Shown here piece by piece: positions 1-17,348 of a stretch of 64,000 bases of DNA (its first letter is position 1; each line of letters starts with the position of its first letter). The notes under the pieces were generated by a model that ran no database searches, had not been told where the DNA came from, and was given only the letters and a program-made list of their open reading frames with translations. The position numbers were made by a program, and so were the translations under genes. The stretch is from Apostichopus japonicus (taxonomy: Eukaryota > Echinodermata > Holothuroidea > Aspidochirotida > Stichopodidae). The stretch covers positions 43,221,611 to 43,285,610 of the forward strand of contig NC_092576.1 in the NCBI RefSeq assembly GCF_037975245.1, given 5' to 3'.

Positions 1-2864
1 CGAATTGAAATGTACGTACAAACTAAGTTACGTATGACTTCATGTATAGGCCCAGTCATAATTAAATATCAGCTCAATCAAATTAACGCAACGTTGTGTA
101 TACTGTATGTTTTGCCTACATGTAGGTCATATAGTTAAGCTATTTATAGTAGTACTTTATGTACCTCTCTAGTGTTAAAGACCAGTCCAGCAGGCTACAA
201 CTCTTTTTGTTTTATTTTAGAGAAATAACATTGCAATAGAGTTGTTAACATTACGGCTAGTATATTCACTCAGACACATAGATGTTTTTACACTTCGTCA
301 CTTGCATAAGTAGGCCTATGTCAATTGCTAGGATTGTTTGGGGCAAGACATTTAATGTTATCTTATGGTAATGTTGAAAACTGTATATCAAGCAGGTTTC
401 CTTTTGCCACACTTAATTTCGACCTCTTTCAAGTAGAGCGACAGAGAAGGGACTATCTTCTCATTTTACTGCTGAGAGGGAGTATATAATGAAGATACGA
501 CGTCGTATTTTCGTATTTATAGTGGTCATGGACACTTCAGTGCTACCTTGAATATAAATAAATAAATATATTCTTAAATAGAACATAATCCGAGGAAGTA
601 AAACCCATTACAATGAGAAGGTAGAATGCATTTGGAGTCCACTTAGTACTGGTTCTTATCAAAATCATTATGAATGTGTTCGCCTAAAACCCTTAGTGCA
701 TAAGCTTTGTACAATATCGTGATTCATATAGCCTATGTATATGAAATGTGTACGTGATTTAACACAACATTACCGTACTCACACTTTTGTTTTAGGGTGT
801 TGTCCGTTTACCCGACTTCCGTGATTGCGCACTAGAGAAACCGTTGTGGGATAAGGAAGTGTATCTCGCAAGTACCATTGTAGCATATAGACTAACGCTG
901 TATGCATACAATGTAACGCAACGGCTATTTAGGAATATTAAAGAGCAACTAGTGGCAAATCAAAATCTGTTTCACATATTCTGTTTTACAACCGTAAAAA
1001 CTTGAAATTAGGGATGATAGTTAACTGGTTCTGCTGAAAATTCCAGATGTCACTTGTAAATATGCACAAAAACTTGAGAAGTTTCATCTTTGATGGAGAA
1101 CAATATTGAGCGGTTGTATGGCTAATGGAGATGCAAACACTGCTTTCATGAGCTTAAAGGTAATGGCAGCCATTTTTGCTCAAATAATATACTCATATAA
1201 AATACAGAAAACATGAAATGGTATTGCTTTTGCAACAAAGGCTTGGCATTGTGGACCCTTGGGAGAGATCTGCACCACTACCGTATTACTATTCCCATAT
1301 TCCGGAGGCTAAAGTTTATTGTCAAACACAGTTGCTGTAAATTGTTTGCATCTTTAGGTGAAAAACCAGATCCTTATAGCATTTTGATTAGTGGAGATAC
1401 ACATTCTCAATATTTGGTGATGTTTTATGCTGACATACGTCAACAGCAAAATCAGTAGTATCATTTCTGCAGTAGAAATGTTTGTGTTTTCTCTATAAAA
1501 TGTGCATATTATTTGACCACAATAATGTATTTACATAACTCTTGCATATTGATGAAATGATACATGCAGAAAACATATGAGAACAATACAAATGTATTAC
1601 ACATCGTGACATCTTAGGTGTAAATCAACAGACGTTTGTAGATAATATGCTGAGATGGTAACACATTAAACCCACTATTCGTGATCGAACAATATTTGTA
1701 GAAGGGAACTGATTTCCTGCCCAAAATACTTGACATTCAAAGAACCATATCTAGAGTTAGGGATGTTATTGCGATGGCATTTTTCAACTTATAATGTAAC
1801 ATATTTTGCTTTTCCATGTTAATATCGCATGTTATCATTGCAACCGGAATAATTCCAGCTATATCAACATGAACTTGCACTTGTTAGGTATGGCCCCTAG
1901 CACCAAAGGCAGGAGCTATGAGGTAGACGTAATTTCAAGCACTCCACTCTCCCCCCCCCCCCCCCGCCCAACAAAAATGAATACATAAAGGAATTTCTGA
2001 GAAGTATTTCTGTCCATTAAAATATCTATGAAATAATACCAGGTACTTCTTGGTTATAATTTTAGCAGTAGCAAGACTATCTTGCAACTTTACCTTCTTA
2101 TGATACCGGTGTATACTTTCTCTAATTAATTTAAACCTCAGATAAAGCAATATTTCGATAAATGGTTGTCTATACTATCTGAATATATCGTGGTACAGGC
2201 CTAGTATATTATTATATCACTATAAGATATATGTGCAAGTTAGGCCCACAATTAGCCGTATTGAACATTTGTACTTGAAGTGATATGAACAGTAAAAATA
2301 TTTATGAAGTATGGATAACTTTAACCTATACCTTTAGTGTTCCTAACCTTTAGTTGTGCCAGTTTTAATAAAAATCATTAAATCTCTAAAACTGACAAAC
2401 TTTATATTTCGATACGATTTGTGAACTTAGTGGCTTTGAAAACAGGCGCTTTTAATGTGTACGCACAATATTATTTTCTTTTTTGGGTGGTTTGCAGGCT
2501 ATACAATATGTGTGTCGATAGACTTAAAATACGAAAACATTTCAAAACAGTATTTAACCCTCCTAATGTTTTCAAAAGGGATCATATCACCAACTGTAAG
2601 GAACGCCAAACGGGACACAAATTATGTGAATCTAGGTCATTATGTGAATACAAATTGCTGCCTCATAATGACAATAACAAGTCCTTTTGTGGCGCTATTA
2701 GCATTGCCACATAATGACCAAGAACATATTATTCATCATGCGGTCATCACACTGTTACATAATGACTGCAGAAATAGACTAAATTCACAAGTTATTGTGT
2801 GTCAGTTCATAATGTCACATAATGACAATTCCTTATGTAGTTTATCTGTCGTCATATAAGTACC
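1..2864. repeat. Segmental duplication, copy A
   Basis: This stretch matches 33440-35837 and then 38431-39317 almost collinearly; in the first 120 bases I count about 9 mismatches. It starts at or beyond the left window edge. It holds a poly-C run near 1951-1966 and no gene I recognise. An open stretch follows a splice-acceptor-like TTTTAG at about 795 and runs about 70 codons, but the other copy has a stop and a frame change there, so it is not supported as coding. Near 2600-2830 the motif CATAATGAC or its complement recurs about six times. Confidence 0.85.
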
Positions 2865-5140
2865 TTAAAAAACGATTAAACAGTTTTCCAAACATGTTTT
2901 CAAATTATGAGCACGTTAATATGTATAAGTTTGAACAGCAGACTCTTCGTAGTTTATACATTCTGCTATCCAGCTCCAGTGCGAAATAAGTTCGCATGTA
3001 GCTACTATAGCGTTTGCAATCGGACAGATCTGCGAAGCCTAATCTTCTCGGTACTACATTCTGCTCTGACATCGATTCCCTCAAGTTTCATCTTTGATGT
3101 TCCAAAGACCTTTCAAGCTTCCTTTTACTTAAAAGTTACTCCGTGAATTTTATTTCAGTGATTTCGAAGAACCGTTTATGCACTGTGGCTTGAGTGTGAG
3201 AGTATCTTATGTGCAGAGCTATGTACGTATCACCTGGACATTTTAGGCTGTATACGTACGTTTGCGATGTGTACGTATTATATTATAGGCAATGGCCTGT
3301 GAGTGTACATACGAAAGTGTATTTGTAGCAGAAATTGCAGGGATAACTGCAAGCCGCTTGTTTTTTGTTCCTATTTGCCTGCATTACGTCATTTATTATA
3401 TCGATGCTTTCGAACAAACGGTGATTTGGGTGATAAACTGGTGGAAAAAAAAAACAGATTTCTGCAATAATCAAACGTCGAATTGGGGCATTTTCACATG
3501 ATTAGAAAGAAAATATAAGAGCTATGAAAACAATTTATCAAAGTCTTACACCAGATAATTCCTTTAAGATACATAGAAAATATTAATAAAAAAAACACAA
3601 TCTGCAAGATATGGATGATGAACTACGCCTGTACAAACACATGATGAATATAAAATGTAATGATGACTTGTTTCATTTACATTACAATGCTCGCCATTTC
3701 TTGTTTTACTAGTTATTTCATTGTGTAGTTTATCTAATGACAATAATATACAATATATCACGTTTACGGTCAAAAGATCGCGCCCATGATGCATATGTTA
3801 TATTTGAATAGTCATTAAGATAACATTTGTCGAATTATGAAAGTATTTACATGTATTAAGTTAAAGAACATTGAATGAACAAAGTGTCTAAGAAGCAATT
3901 ATCAAGCAAAACATCCCTATATTGATATGCGAAATATTTCGCATATCAATTATTAACATACAATTATTAACATAGATCATTTACATACAACGACATAGAA
4001 GGATTGTAACAAGACAAGAGCGGCAGGGTGAATATCGCAAGGACAAGCTTATACCAAGACATGACACACTGTCATACCATTTCCAGTAAAGAAATGATAG
4101 ATGAAAAAATACGATGTTATCACCACTTTATAACACCAACAGATGCTTTGTCAGCAAAATAAATAACAAAGTTCATTCAAATGAAACTACCTTAATATGT
4201 CAACAGCATAGCACTCGACATCGTACACCGTATTTGCCAACAGATTAACTGGCGTCTGATATTACGCTATGTCAAAATGATAAATAAGTACGTATCCGTT
4301 TATGTTCTACAATGTGTACGTATTTGCTGGTATTGTAGAGCCCGTACAGTGTAATTTACATTCGTGTCAATTTAAGCCTAGAATAACTGTTTTACCCTTA
4401 AAATGGGGTCCAAAATGTGACTTGCTCCCTAACACAAAGAATGCTGGCTACACCCTCGACATGCTTAAACCAGGGTTGTAGTGTGATTTTAACATCATGA
4501 GTACAAATACAAGTGTTATGCCCATTGGCATGCCTACCAATGCGAGTACAAGCTTGTGTGCACTAGTGTAGATCCTTAGAGTTTGAATGCGTGTACAATT
4601 TCATAAGTATGAGCAAGTAAATATGCTAGAATAGGAGTAACATTGCAAACTTACTACATGATTATGCGACTCTTTAACAGAGAGGTATATTTTTTTTAAA
4701 CAGTGGTGCCGTGATTGGGGACACAGGGAGACAAATAATCTCAGTTTAGTGAAAGTTTTGATGACAAAGTTTGCTAAGATGCACCAAGTATGTTGAACCC
4801 GGGGAATAGTTAATATGTAAATATATTGTGGTTTTCAACGTGATGGAAGCATTATACACGTCAGACCGGTGAAAATTATTTAGTCGGGAGAATTTGCATT
4901 TCGCCGGGTGAGTATAGTCCACTACTAAGGATGTATACTCTACCACTACCACCCAACCCACCCCTCCCCCTTACCTCCCTTTTCAACCTCATAAAAGTAT
5001 TTAATATAGCAGAACTTTTCCTTTAAGGTTACTTCTATAAAATCTAGTTACAGTCTGAATATGCAGCAATGTTCGTCTAGTTTTCATTATCGGGGGGTGT
5101 ATAAGCATGCACAGAATGGTTAGAATTAATGTAGCTTTTC
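2865..5140. other. No gene recognised; palindrome inside
   Basis: AT-rich non-coding sequence. Reading frames here are short, unrelated to any family I know and lack codon-like structure. The only notable item is the perfect palindrome at 3921-3950, listed separately. Confidence 0.6.
3921..3950. repeat. Perfect 30-bp palindrome followed by 14-bp tandem copy
   Basis: The half-site ATTGATATGCGAAAT (3921-3935) is followed directly by its exact reverse complement (3936-3950), with no spacer. Overlapping its right end, CAATTATTAACATA occurs twice in direct tandem (3947-3960 and 3961-3974). The sequence could extrude as a cruciform or be a symmetric binding site; nothing else indicates a function. 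Confidence 0.9.
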
Positions 5141-5144
5141 AAAA

Positions 5145-5650
5145 TATGAAATGGGTGAATTAAAATGAAGTAGTTAAGACGTGTATCCACACACGCAAAG
5201 AGTGGATTAAAGTTATATATTGAACACATAATGCTAAACATACAATGGACGTATTAAAGGGAAGTAGTCAACAAACATCACTAAACATGCAATTGGTGAA
5301 ATAAAGAGATGTAGTCAAAGATAATTACTAAACATGCAATAGGCGGATTAAGGGATGTAGTCATCAAATATTGCTAAACATATAATGGATTGAAAAAAGG
5401 AATGTAGTCAATAAATATTACTAAACATACAATGGATGAATTAATGGGATAAAATCAAAGAATATTACTACACATACAACGGGTTGACCAAAAAATATGG
5501 ATGCAGCCAAAAAATATTACTTCACATTTATTGGATGGATAATTTAAAGGGATGTAGTCAACAATTATTACAAAATGAGTCGATTTAAGGAATGTAGTTA
5601 ACACATATTACCCCACATGCGATGATGCGATTAAAATGATGATATTCAAA
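5145..5650. repeat. Minisatellite, ~50-bp unit, about 9 imperfect copies
   Basis: The unit reads approximately AAACATACAATGGATGAATT, then AAAGGGATGTAGTCAA and CAAATATTACT. It repeats with substitutions and small indels. Landmarks are 'atgtagtca' and 'ctaaacat(a/g)caat', which recur every 45-60 bases. Two further units lie at 9290-9400 in the opposite orientation. Confidence 0.8.
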
Positions 5651-7216
<1,566 letters not shown>

Positions 7217-7222
<6 letters not shown>

Positions 7223-9289
7223 GACGTGCGTAACAACATTGACCATCGTCCTCTTTAAATAGTTTACTTTGCTTTCATCATCTTGCCGTTTCCATACATT
7301 GTGTCGATAAAAGTTTACATTACTTGATTAGGGGAATGCTATATATAATTTGCTTCATTAAAATCACAGTTTTTGTTTATTATGTAGCTAGAGTTTATGC
7401 TGAGATTTTCAAATGTCTTTATTTTGTTCAATTATTGAATTGAAAATATTGTTGAATTATATTCTCATACCACTTCTTCGGTATTTCTTCTGCCGATTAT
7501 AGAGAAGGACACATTACTGTCATAATGACGTGCTTATCAATCTGTTATACTGAAAGTCTGAAAAAAAGGGGGAAAAATCATCAAATTGTACTTGATGGAT
7601 CAATTACCAAAGAAAGTGGAATCTTGATGAGTTCGGCTGCCTCAGTTTTGAAATGTCACATCGGACATGTTTATATAGTTTGGAGAAAATGTTACGTAAT
7701 GCTGTAAATTACGGTATGGTTCGTGGTAATAGTAGAAAGACTGTACTTTCATGTTTAAAGGGTATAATTGTGGGTGTCACATAAGTACAAACACCATCCA
7801 TCTTTGAACCAGGAATCTTCAAATAAAACAACACTAATCTAACAGTAATTATTGAGTTCACCTACCTGGTAATTAATTGGTGTATGTTTTCAAAGTGAAT
7901 AGTGATTCCAGGACGAGAATCGGTGGGTGAGTGGTTATGGATGATGTCAGTGAATGGTAGTAGGAGTGGAGAGGATATGACGGTTTCATTACGTCATCGA
8001 AAAGTCCAAACTGACTCATTACGTCTTGGCATATCTTGAAAAAGTAGAAGCACGTTATAACTTAACAAAATGAATAACGAAAACTTGACACAAAATCTGG
8101 GAAAAAATGTCGAAAAGATTAAAAGTGGAATATGGATTTCGGAGGATACGAATAGTTAAATATGTAGTGTTTGTTTTCTCCATAATACTACACAATTAAA
8201 TGAGTTTACACATTTTGAATTTAATGATACATATTGTATGGAGTATCCATTTCTTTATCTTGGTATTCATGATATATATTTTGAAGAGGACTAATTAATG
8301 ACCATTGATAACACAAGAGGTAACATTGTTTTATATGGCTTCTATATTTCGTTAAGGAATGGAAAGCTTGAGAGGGTTTATTGTTACCCTAATGCTTCTG
8401 TATGATAGCCATTCTTTGTGACGTAAAAACATTTTAGAGCAAGGATTACAAATATTAATATGTTATTGCATTTATTTTGCACCAAATCCTTACATTTAAA
8501 TTTCACTTACCTTTGCCTGGGTTCCTAGAACCACTGGTTAAAATCATATATAAACGGTTGTCATATTTAGAGATTATTAACTATTACACGTATACTCTGA
8601 TTGGTGGAAAATTAACATGTGAGAGTTAGTTATGCAAACTATGCAAAATGAAGATCTTTCATTGAACGTCAAATCCTCAATGGTAATAAAAGTTAAGTAA
8701 ATCATCTGTGGAGTAATCTGTCTACTTCGTTAACACTTTGTTGTTTCATCTCTAATTCGTCGTCCTATGTGATACCACTTTAAAATAACGCCTTACTGGA
8801 CCGGAGTTAATGGTACGAAGCTCCCTTAATTGATAGAGTGCATAAACGAGCGGGGATACATTACTGCGAAACAGGAAACAGGACTCAAATATGCTTTGAC
8901 AAGGCATGTTTGACGGAACTTGATGCGCATTGTCAATAACCATAATGGACAGCAGGAAAAGGAAAAACAGTTTATTTGTCTGTAAGTTAAGTCGAAAATA
9001 CTAAATGTAAGAGCAGCACTCAACAACAAGCCAGACAAGAGCATTAATTATAAGTCGTTAAGGGAACACCCACTCACACACACCCCTTCCCTCTTCAAAC
9101 ATGCCCCTCTCCCCTTACACTTTGCTGATTGTGTAACATCTTGTTGATATTTAAACTTTTCGTCAAAGAACAGCCACTCTGTACAACATAAGCTATGTAC
9201 AAAATAATTACTTTGTTAGGAAATCCGGCACTGATCCTGAATTTGTGACTGAAAATCATCATCTATTCAGTGCCAATTTTGAAATATTC
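7217..9289. other. No gene recognised
   Basis: AT-rich sequence with no supported coding, RNA or repeat feature. Confidence 0.55.
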
Positions 9290-9400
9290 TTTTTCAATGC
9301 ATCAATTTAATCCACCAATTGCATTTTAGTAATATGTGTGGACTACATCCATTTATTCTATATATTGTATGTTTATTAATATTTGTTGTTTGCAATGGAC
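9290..9400 (-). repeat. Inverted units of the 5.1-5.6 kb minisatellite
   Basis: Reverse-complemented, this reads with the landmarks AAACATACAAT, ATGGATGTAGTCCA, ATATTACTAAAATGCAATTGG and GGATTAAATTGATG. These are the same as in the plus-strand array at 5145-5650. The unit family is therefore dispersed, not confined to one array. Confidence 0.7.
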
Positions 9401-9550
9401 AGTGAGGACGGCATCCGTATAGGAAAACCTCTTCTTATAAGCAAACTGTCATCGGTCACCATGTGTATCAATGACATTGTAAAATATAGCCATATAATCT
9501 TTTGAATATATTTAAAATTTATACCGGCAAGATCTATGGGTCTTAAGTCA

Positions 9551-9938
9551 TTAACCGGGACGTTGTGGTCAAGTGGTTAAGGCAGTGGACTTGTGATCTA
9601 AGGATTACAGGTTCGAGCCCTGGCCAGATCATTGCGCTGTGTCCTTGGGCAAGGCGCTTTCTCTCCATTGCCTCTCTTCACCCAGGTGTATAAATGGGGA
9701 CCTGCGAGGTAACTTGCAAATATAGTTGCGTGCGCCGGTTTGTGGCTGCACCCTATGGGAAGTCCCCCGGGGGACACGTGGTTGTGGTGCACTGTGGTGC
9801 TCCAGGAGATATTGATTGAATTGTGCACACTTTGGTGTGTGGGTGTGACAAGTTACCAATGACCAGGGGTTAAGTTGTAAAGTCGTGTGAGGAGGCATTA
9901 GCCTCATACAAGACTGTAAACCTTCAACTTTAACCGGG
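9551..9938 (+). mobile_element. tRNA-derived SINE with 9-bp target-site duplications
   Basis: The head (9560-9635) is tRNA-like, with a pol III A box (TGGTCAAGTGGTTAAGGC) and a B box (GGTTCGAGCCC) at normal spacing. A conserved-looking core follows, including GTGTCCTTGGGCAAGGCGC and a stretch about a 'caggtgtataaatggggacctg' run near 9684-9705. The element is flanked by the direct repeat TTAACCGGG at 9551-9559 and 9930-9938, as expected for LINE-mediated insertion. The core may belong to a conserved metazoan SINE domain (V, Deu, Nin or Meta types are candidates), but I cannot assign it. Minus-strand reading frames inside it are spurious. Confidence 0.85.
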
Positions 9939-11690
9939 TTAGGTATTTTAACTTAGGTATTGGCGATGTTACAGAATTCTTCCAGAAGCTGGGTATGTGG
10001 AATTGGTTCAAACGTTCATTAAAACTATGTAGCAAAATGCCAGCTAGGTCACCAGAGCAAAACTTTATGACCTACCAAGGAACTTGGTCATAGCCCGATG
10101 AAACACCTTTTCTGACTATATTAAATTGTCATACAACATTTTCCTCACAGGAGGTTTGGCCAACCGATCAGGTAAGTGTACTATTACATATTTAATACCT
10201 GTTGAATTGAAACGTCCAAAAGGATCACTGAGTTGCCCACCGAGTTCCTTACAAGTAAAAACTGTTTCTCATCGTCAGGTTCTCGAGTTGTCCTGATTTA
10301 GTTTCATATGCTGTAAGAGTTCGAGCTGATAACGCTCAAAAGCTCACTTCTGTTTTTGTGAACAAGTTTGTTGATATCACTTTTTATCCAATTGCCCCGT
10401 TAGCCTAGTTTTTATGTACTTTGTGAAAACTAAGTTGCTGCATAGACATGATGAGTTATCAGCTGTTCAGAAGCTGAGGTTAAGAAATGTTTTTATTTTT
10501 TTTTATGTCAATATATTTTGAAGTAAAATAATATATAATAATAGCAAACGAGCCTTTTTGACATAACTTGAATGCTCAGTTCTTTTTTCGACTTGAAGAT
10601 GCCGAGGTAACTTGTTGCAGAGAAATTTCTGTGTTGCTTCAACTAGTCATCGGTTAGTTAATTATACGAGAACCACTTGGTTAGTAAAAACTAAATTAAA
10701 AATCTGTGAGGTAGAATTTTAAGTTTTCATTCAGTCAAGAAGTATCAATCTGTTGTCATGACTAGTAATTCTTTGCAACAATTTATTGCTACCTATACAT
10801 ACAATTTTCTAGTTGTGTAAACTTATCCAAATGTAAATAACTTGAAATGAGCGTAGTTGAATCAATTTTAAAATGTCTTTGCAGCAAGTTACCTCTAATT
10901 GTTTAAGTTATCTCAACACATTGGGTGTTACAGTGTAAGGTGCAGTTCTTCAGTAGTTACTCGATGTTGTGGCGTTTCGTTTCCTGACCAGTCCTTCGTA
11001 TATCTTTGAATCTTTGTTTCGAGGAGTGCTATGAAGCAGAGATTGCGCCGGATGCTCAAGCTGAATAAGCTTGCCTTGAATGCTGTTCATGTATGCTGAC
11101 ATCTAGTTTTGTTAAAACCCTAGTATGAACAGCCTAGTGAACCTTTTTTTTCACAAAACTGTTTTCTTGTATCTATTTGCTGTACTGCCCAGAGAACGCC
11201 CGCTGCAACGTTTTAGATTGATACTAGGTTGTATCAGACAGATCCTTGGCCGTGTACAGCGGGCAAGCACGTTCCTGGCCGGCAGAAACGGACTTTGAGG
11301 GATGTACAGTTTGCACACGAGAACAATAACAGCCCAAACGACTTGGCCAAGACTAGCTGACATCCCGTACGGATAAATAAAATTCGATACTTTTGTCCTG
11401 TTTATTCTAATTTGCAAGCAGGTTCGCTGCTCCCTTCTTTTCTTTAGTATCCCATTTTCTTTCAATGTTCATCACCCGTGGCGGGACAGAGAACAATTCT
11501 TAAATCGGCCTTTATATTGTAGAGTGTCTTCACGTTATAACAAAGTCTATGTGCTTCCATGCATGAGCCCAAGCTATGCAAACTACGTTAAAAAGTATAA
11601 AGTCTAAGCAGAGTCGATATGGTGAAAATAAAAGAGCTGAATTCACTTCTCTGCGCACTCTGAAAAGAAATAAAAAGAAATAAAAAAATA
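9939..11690. other. No gene recognised; one microexon-like site
   Basis: Non-coding. At 10151-10171 a 21-base segment lies between an acceptor-like CTCACAG and a strong donor GTAAGTG. It is noted under findings because no host gene is visible. Confidence 0.5.
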
Positions 11691-11960
11691 AAAAACTGAC
11701 ACAACAGCTGTGGACATATTGCACATAACAAACGTTGTAAAGCAATAACACAACCATGTGTAAAAACAAATTACACTTGGGTTGTGTAAATCTTACTACT
11801 CGTATGTGTAGAAGTAACACAATAATGTGTCAAAACAGGTAACACAACACTTGTGTAAACGTAAACACTCTAATGTCTTTAAGCTCAACACAACTATCTC
11901 AGGTGGAACTTGGTTGTACCCACAGTTGTGTTATTTCTACACGTTTGCTAATGGGTTAGT
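11690..11960. repeat. Cluster of TAACACAA/TTGTGTTA small palindromes
   Basis: At least five imperfect palindromes of the form (T)AACACAA-N2-3-TTGTGT(TA) occur within 270 bases, for example around 11752, 11773, 11817 and 11842. The 17-mer ACACAACACTTGTGTAA at 11842-11858 recurs in inverse orientation at 13810-13826, so this is a dispersed repeat family and not a local accident. Confidence 0.65.
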
Positions 11961-13630
11961 CAAAACACTTTGTCAAACAAAATCTCATACCTTGAAAGCC
12001 ATTAGTGTTACTCTTCTACGCTTAAATATTAAAATTCACCTCAGAGATGACCTCAGAATATATCTATGCAACCGAAGGATATGTTGCTAGGGCCATTCAA
12101 TGAGGTTACATGACAGACTCTTTTACAAAATAGCGGATATTTAGAAACTTGGTAAAAAGTAAGGGTGCACCTACTCCAAGATTGAATTCCTTCCAGAAAT
12201 CAAAATAAAAAAAATAAAAAAAGTTTAATAGAGAGTTCTGGTGCATCGCTTGTAAAAAGACAGAACTGGCATGTGCATGCTTTAGGTGATTATAATGTAT
12301 GTATGAATGTATGTATATTAGATGCTCTTGCAAGCAGGAACTCGCAAAGAAGCCTTATTTGATTATCAAAGCAAGGCAAAATTGTTCATAACACATGCTT
12401 CAAATTGTTATTACCCTCTGAAAGATTCAAAGACAAGTTAAAGTTCTTCTTCCAGCTACTCGCCTCTTGACTTGATCACTCCAGAACTGTATTGCTCTTT
12501 ATCTCACATACGTCATCTAGTTTGTTTTGCTTTGTAGGAAACAGTGGGCTTAAGTCTTGTTGAATCTGGAAATAAGAGTCAATTACATAAACAATAATAA
12601 AAAAAATGGAGTATTGGTAATAATCAAATGTTTAACTAACATCATGAGCAATCTTCCAATGGATACTTCGATATCAGCAGCTTTTGTTAATATGACATAT
12701 CAATATGTACTGCTAAGTGCTAGTTACAACACTACTATGCAAATCATTGTATGTTTTCTCTCGTGGAGTATAATTCTATGATGCTGTTCATTAAAATTCT
12801 GTCACCTTTCTCTGGACATTGTACTTATACATTGTTCATGCTATCTTTGTTTATTCGCCCTAGCCTAACACTACAGGAATATTTCAGATTCAAAAATAAT
12901 TTAAAGGCTAGCCTAACACTTTAAGTCAAGTATAGGCAAGCCCACACTGTTATAATCAACTTAGGCAAAACGTTAAGCCTAGTCTACAGAAATGTAGCTT
13001 AGTGCACACATTTTGCGTAGGCTAGAAAAATAAATATGATAAGCCGAACACATACACAACTTGAAACGGCTTATCGGTGATCAACTTCACACGTTTTATA
13101 GGCCTTCTCATTTTACGAGTGAAGTGTCGGATGTGCTATGTCGCCAAGGTATTTAGACGCTTATTATCATTTTTACAACTACACTGCACTATACTCCTAA
13201 CTAGGAACTTCAAGGCCTAGACTGGTACGAGTCCTTAGCTAGGCCCTAACTTGTCTAGGTACGATTTTCATACCTTCAAAAATTGCATGCAGGCAAATCC
13301 AGACGCATTCTTCTAACTTGCTACTGACGAAGTCATCCATTATATTTCGTTGTAAACTTGATCGTTACATTTTCGTGTCGAAATGTAAGCTATTTCTCAC
13401 GTGCAGTTCAATTAACGTCATAAAAGATTGTATTTTTGTTTGCTAATATACTAGTAGTATTATTAAACTGTACTTACGTACATTGTACGTGGATATTGTG
13501 CGTAGGTTTAGGGGGTCCCGCTAAAGACGGTTATTGGCCAGAGTGATTACATTGGTAATTATCTTTTCAGAAATAACAATAATATTTTCTGCAAAATGTT
13601 CACAATTCTTTAGTCAATTAATTAAATTTA
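11961..13630. other. No gene recognised
   Basis: Non-coding sequence with scattered TAGGCCTA-type words and no supported gene. Confidence 0.55.
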
Positions 13631-13640
13631 GTGTTCAAAT

Positions 13641-13676
13641 ATTTAATTTAATTTAATTTAATTTAATTTAATTTAA
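13641..13676. repeat. (TTTAA)n microsatellite
   Basis: Seven or so tandem copies of the pentamer TTTAA/AATTT. A shorter tract of the same unit is at 24661-24680. Confidence 0.9.
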
Positions 13677-13769
13677 CATAAAAAATATATTTTTATAGCT
13701 ATTTTATATAGTAAATAAAATGATCTGTTTACAAGATTACATTATTCTTTGGACGCCCGAGCTACATAT

Positions 13770-13850
13770 TTGTTGTGTTCCTGATACACAATTCTGTGTA
13801 ATTGAGAACTTACACAAGTGTTGTGTACACATTCCAACACAAAATTTGTC
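13770..13850. repeat. Second cluster of ACACAA/TTGTGT palindromes
   Basis: Contains TACACAATTCTGTGTA-like and ACACAAGTGTTGTGT palindromes. It includes the exact inverse 17-mer shared with 11842-11858. Confidence 0.6.

Positions 13851-17348
<3,498 letters not shown>

Noticed and set aside
1213-1458. 81-codon plus ORF
   Set aside because: The corresponding place in duplication copy B has frame-breaking changes and the peptide matches no family I know.
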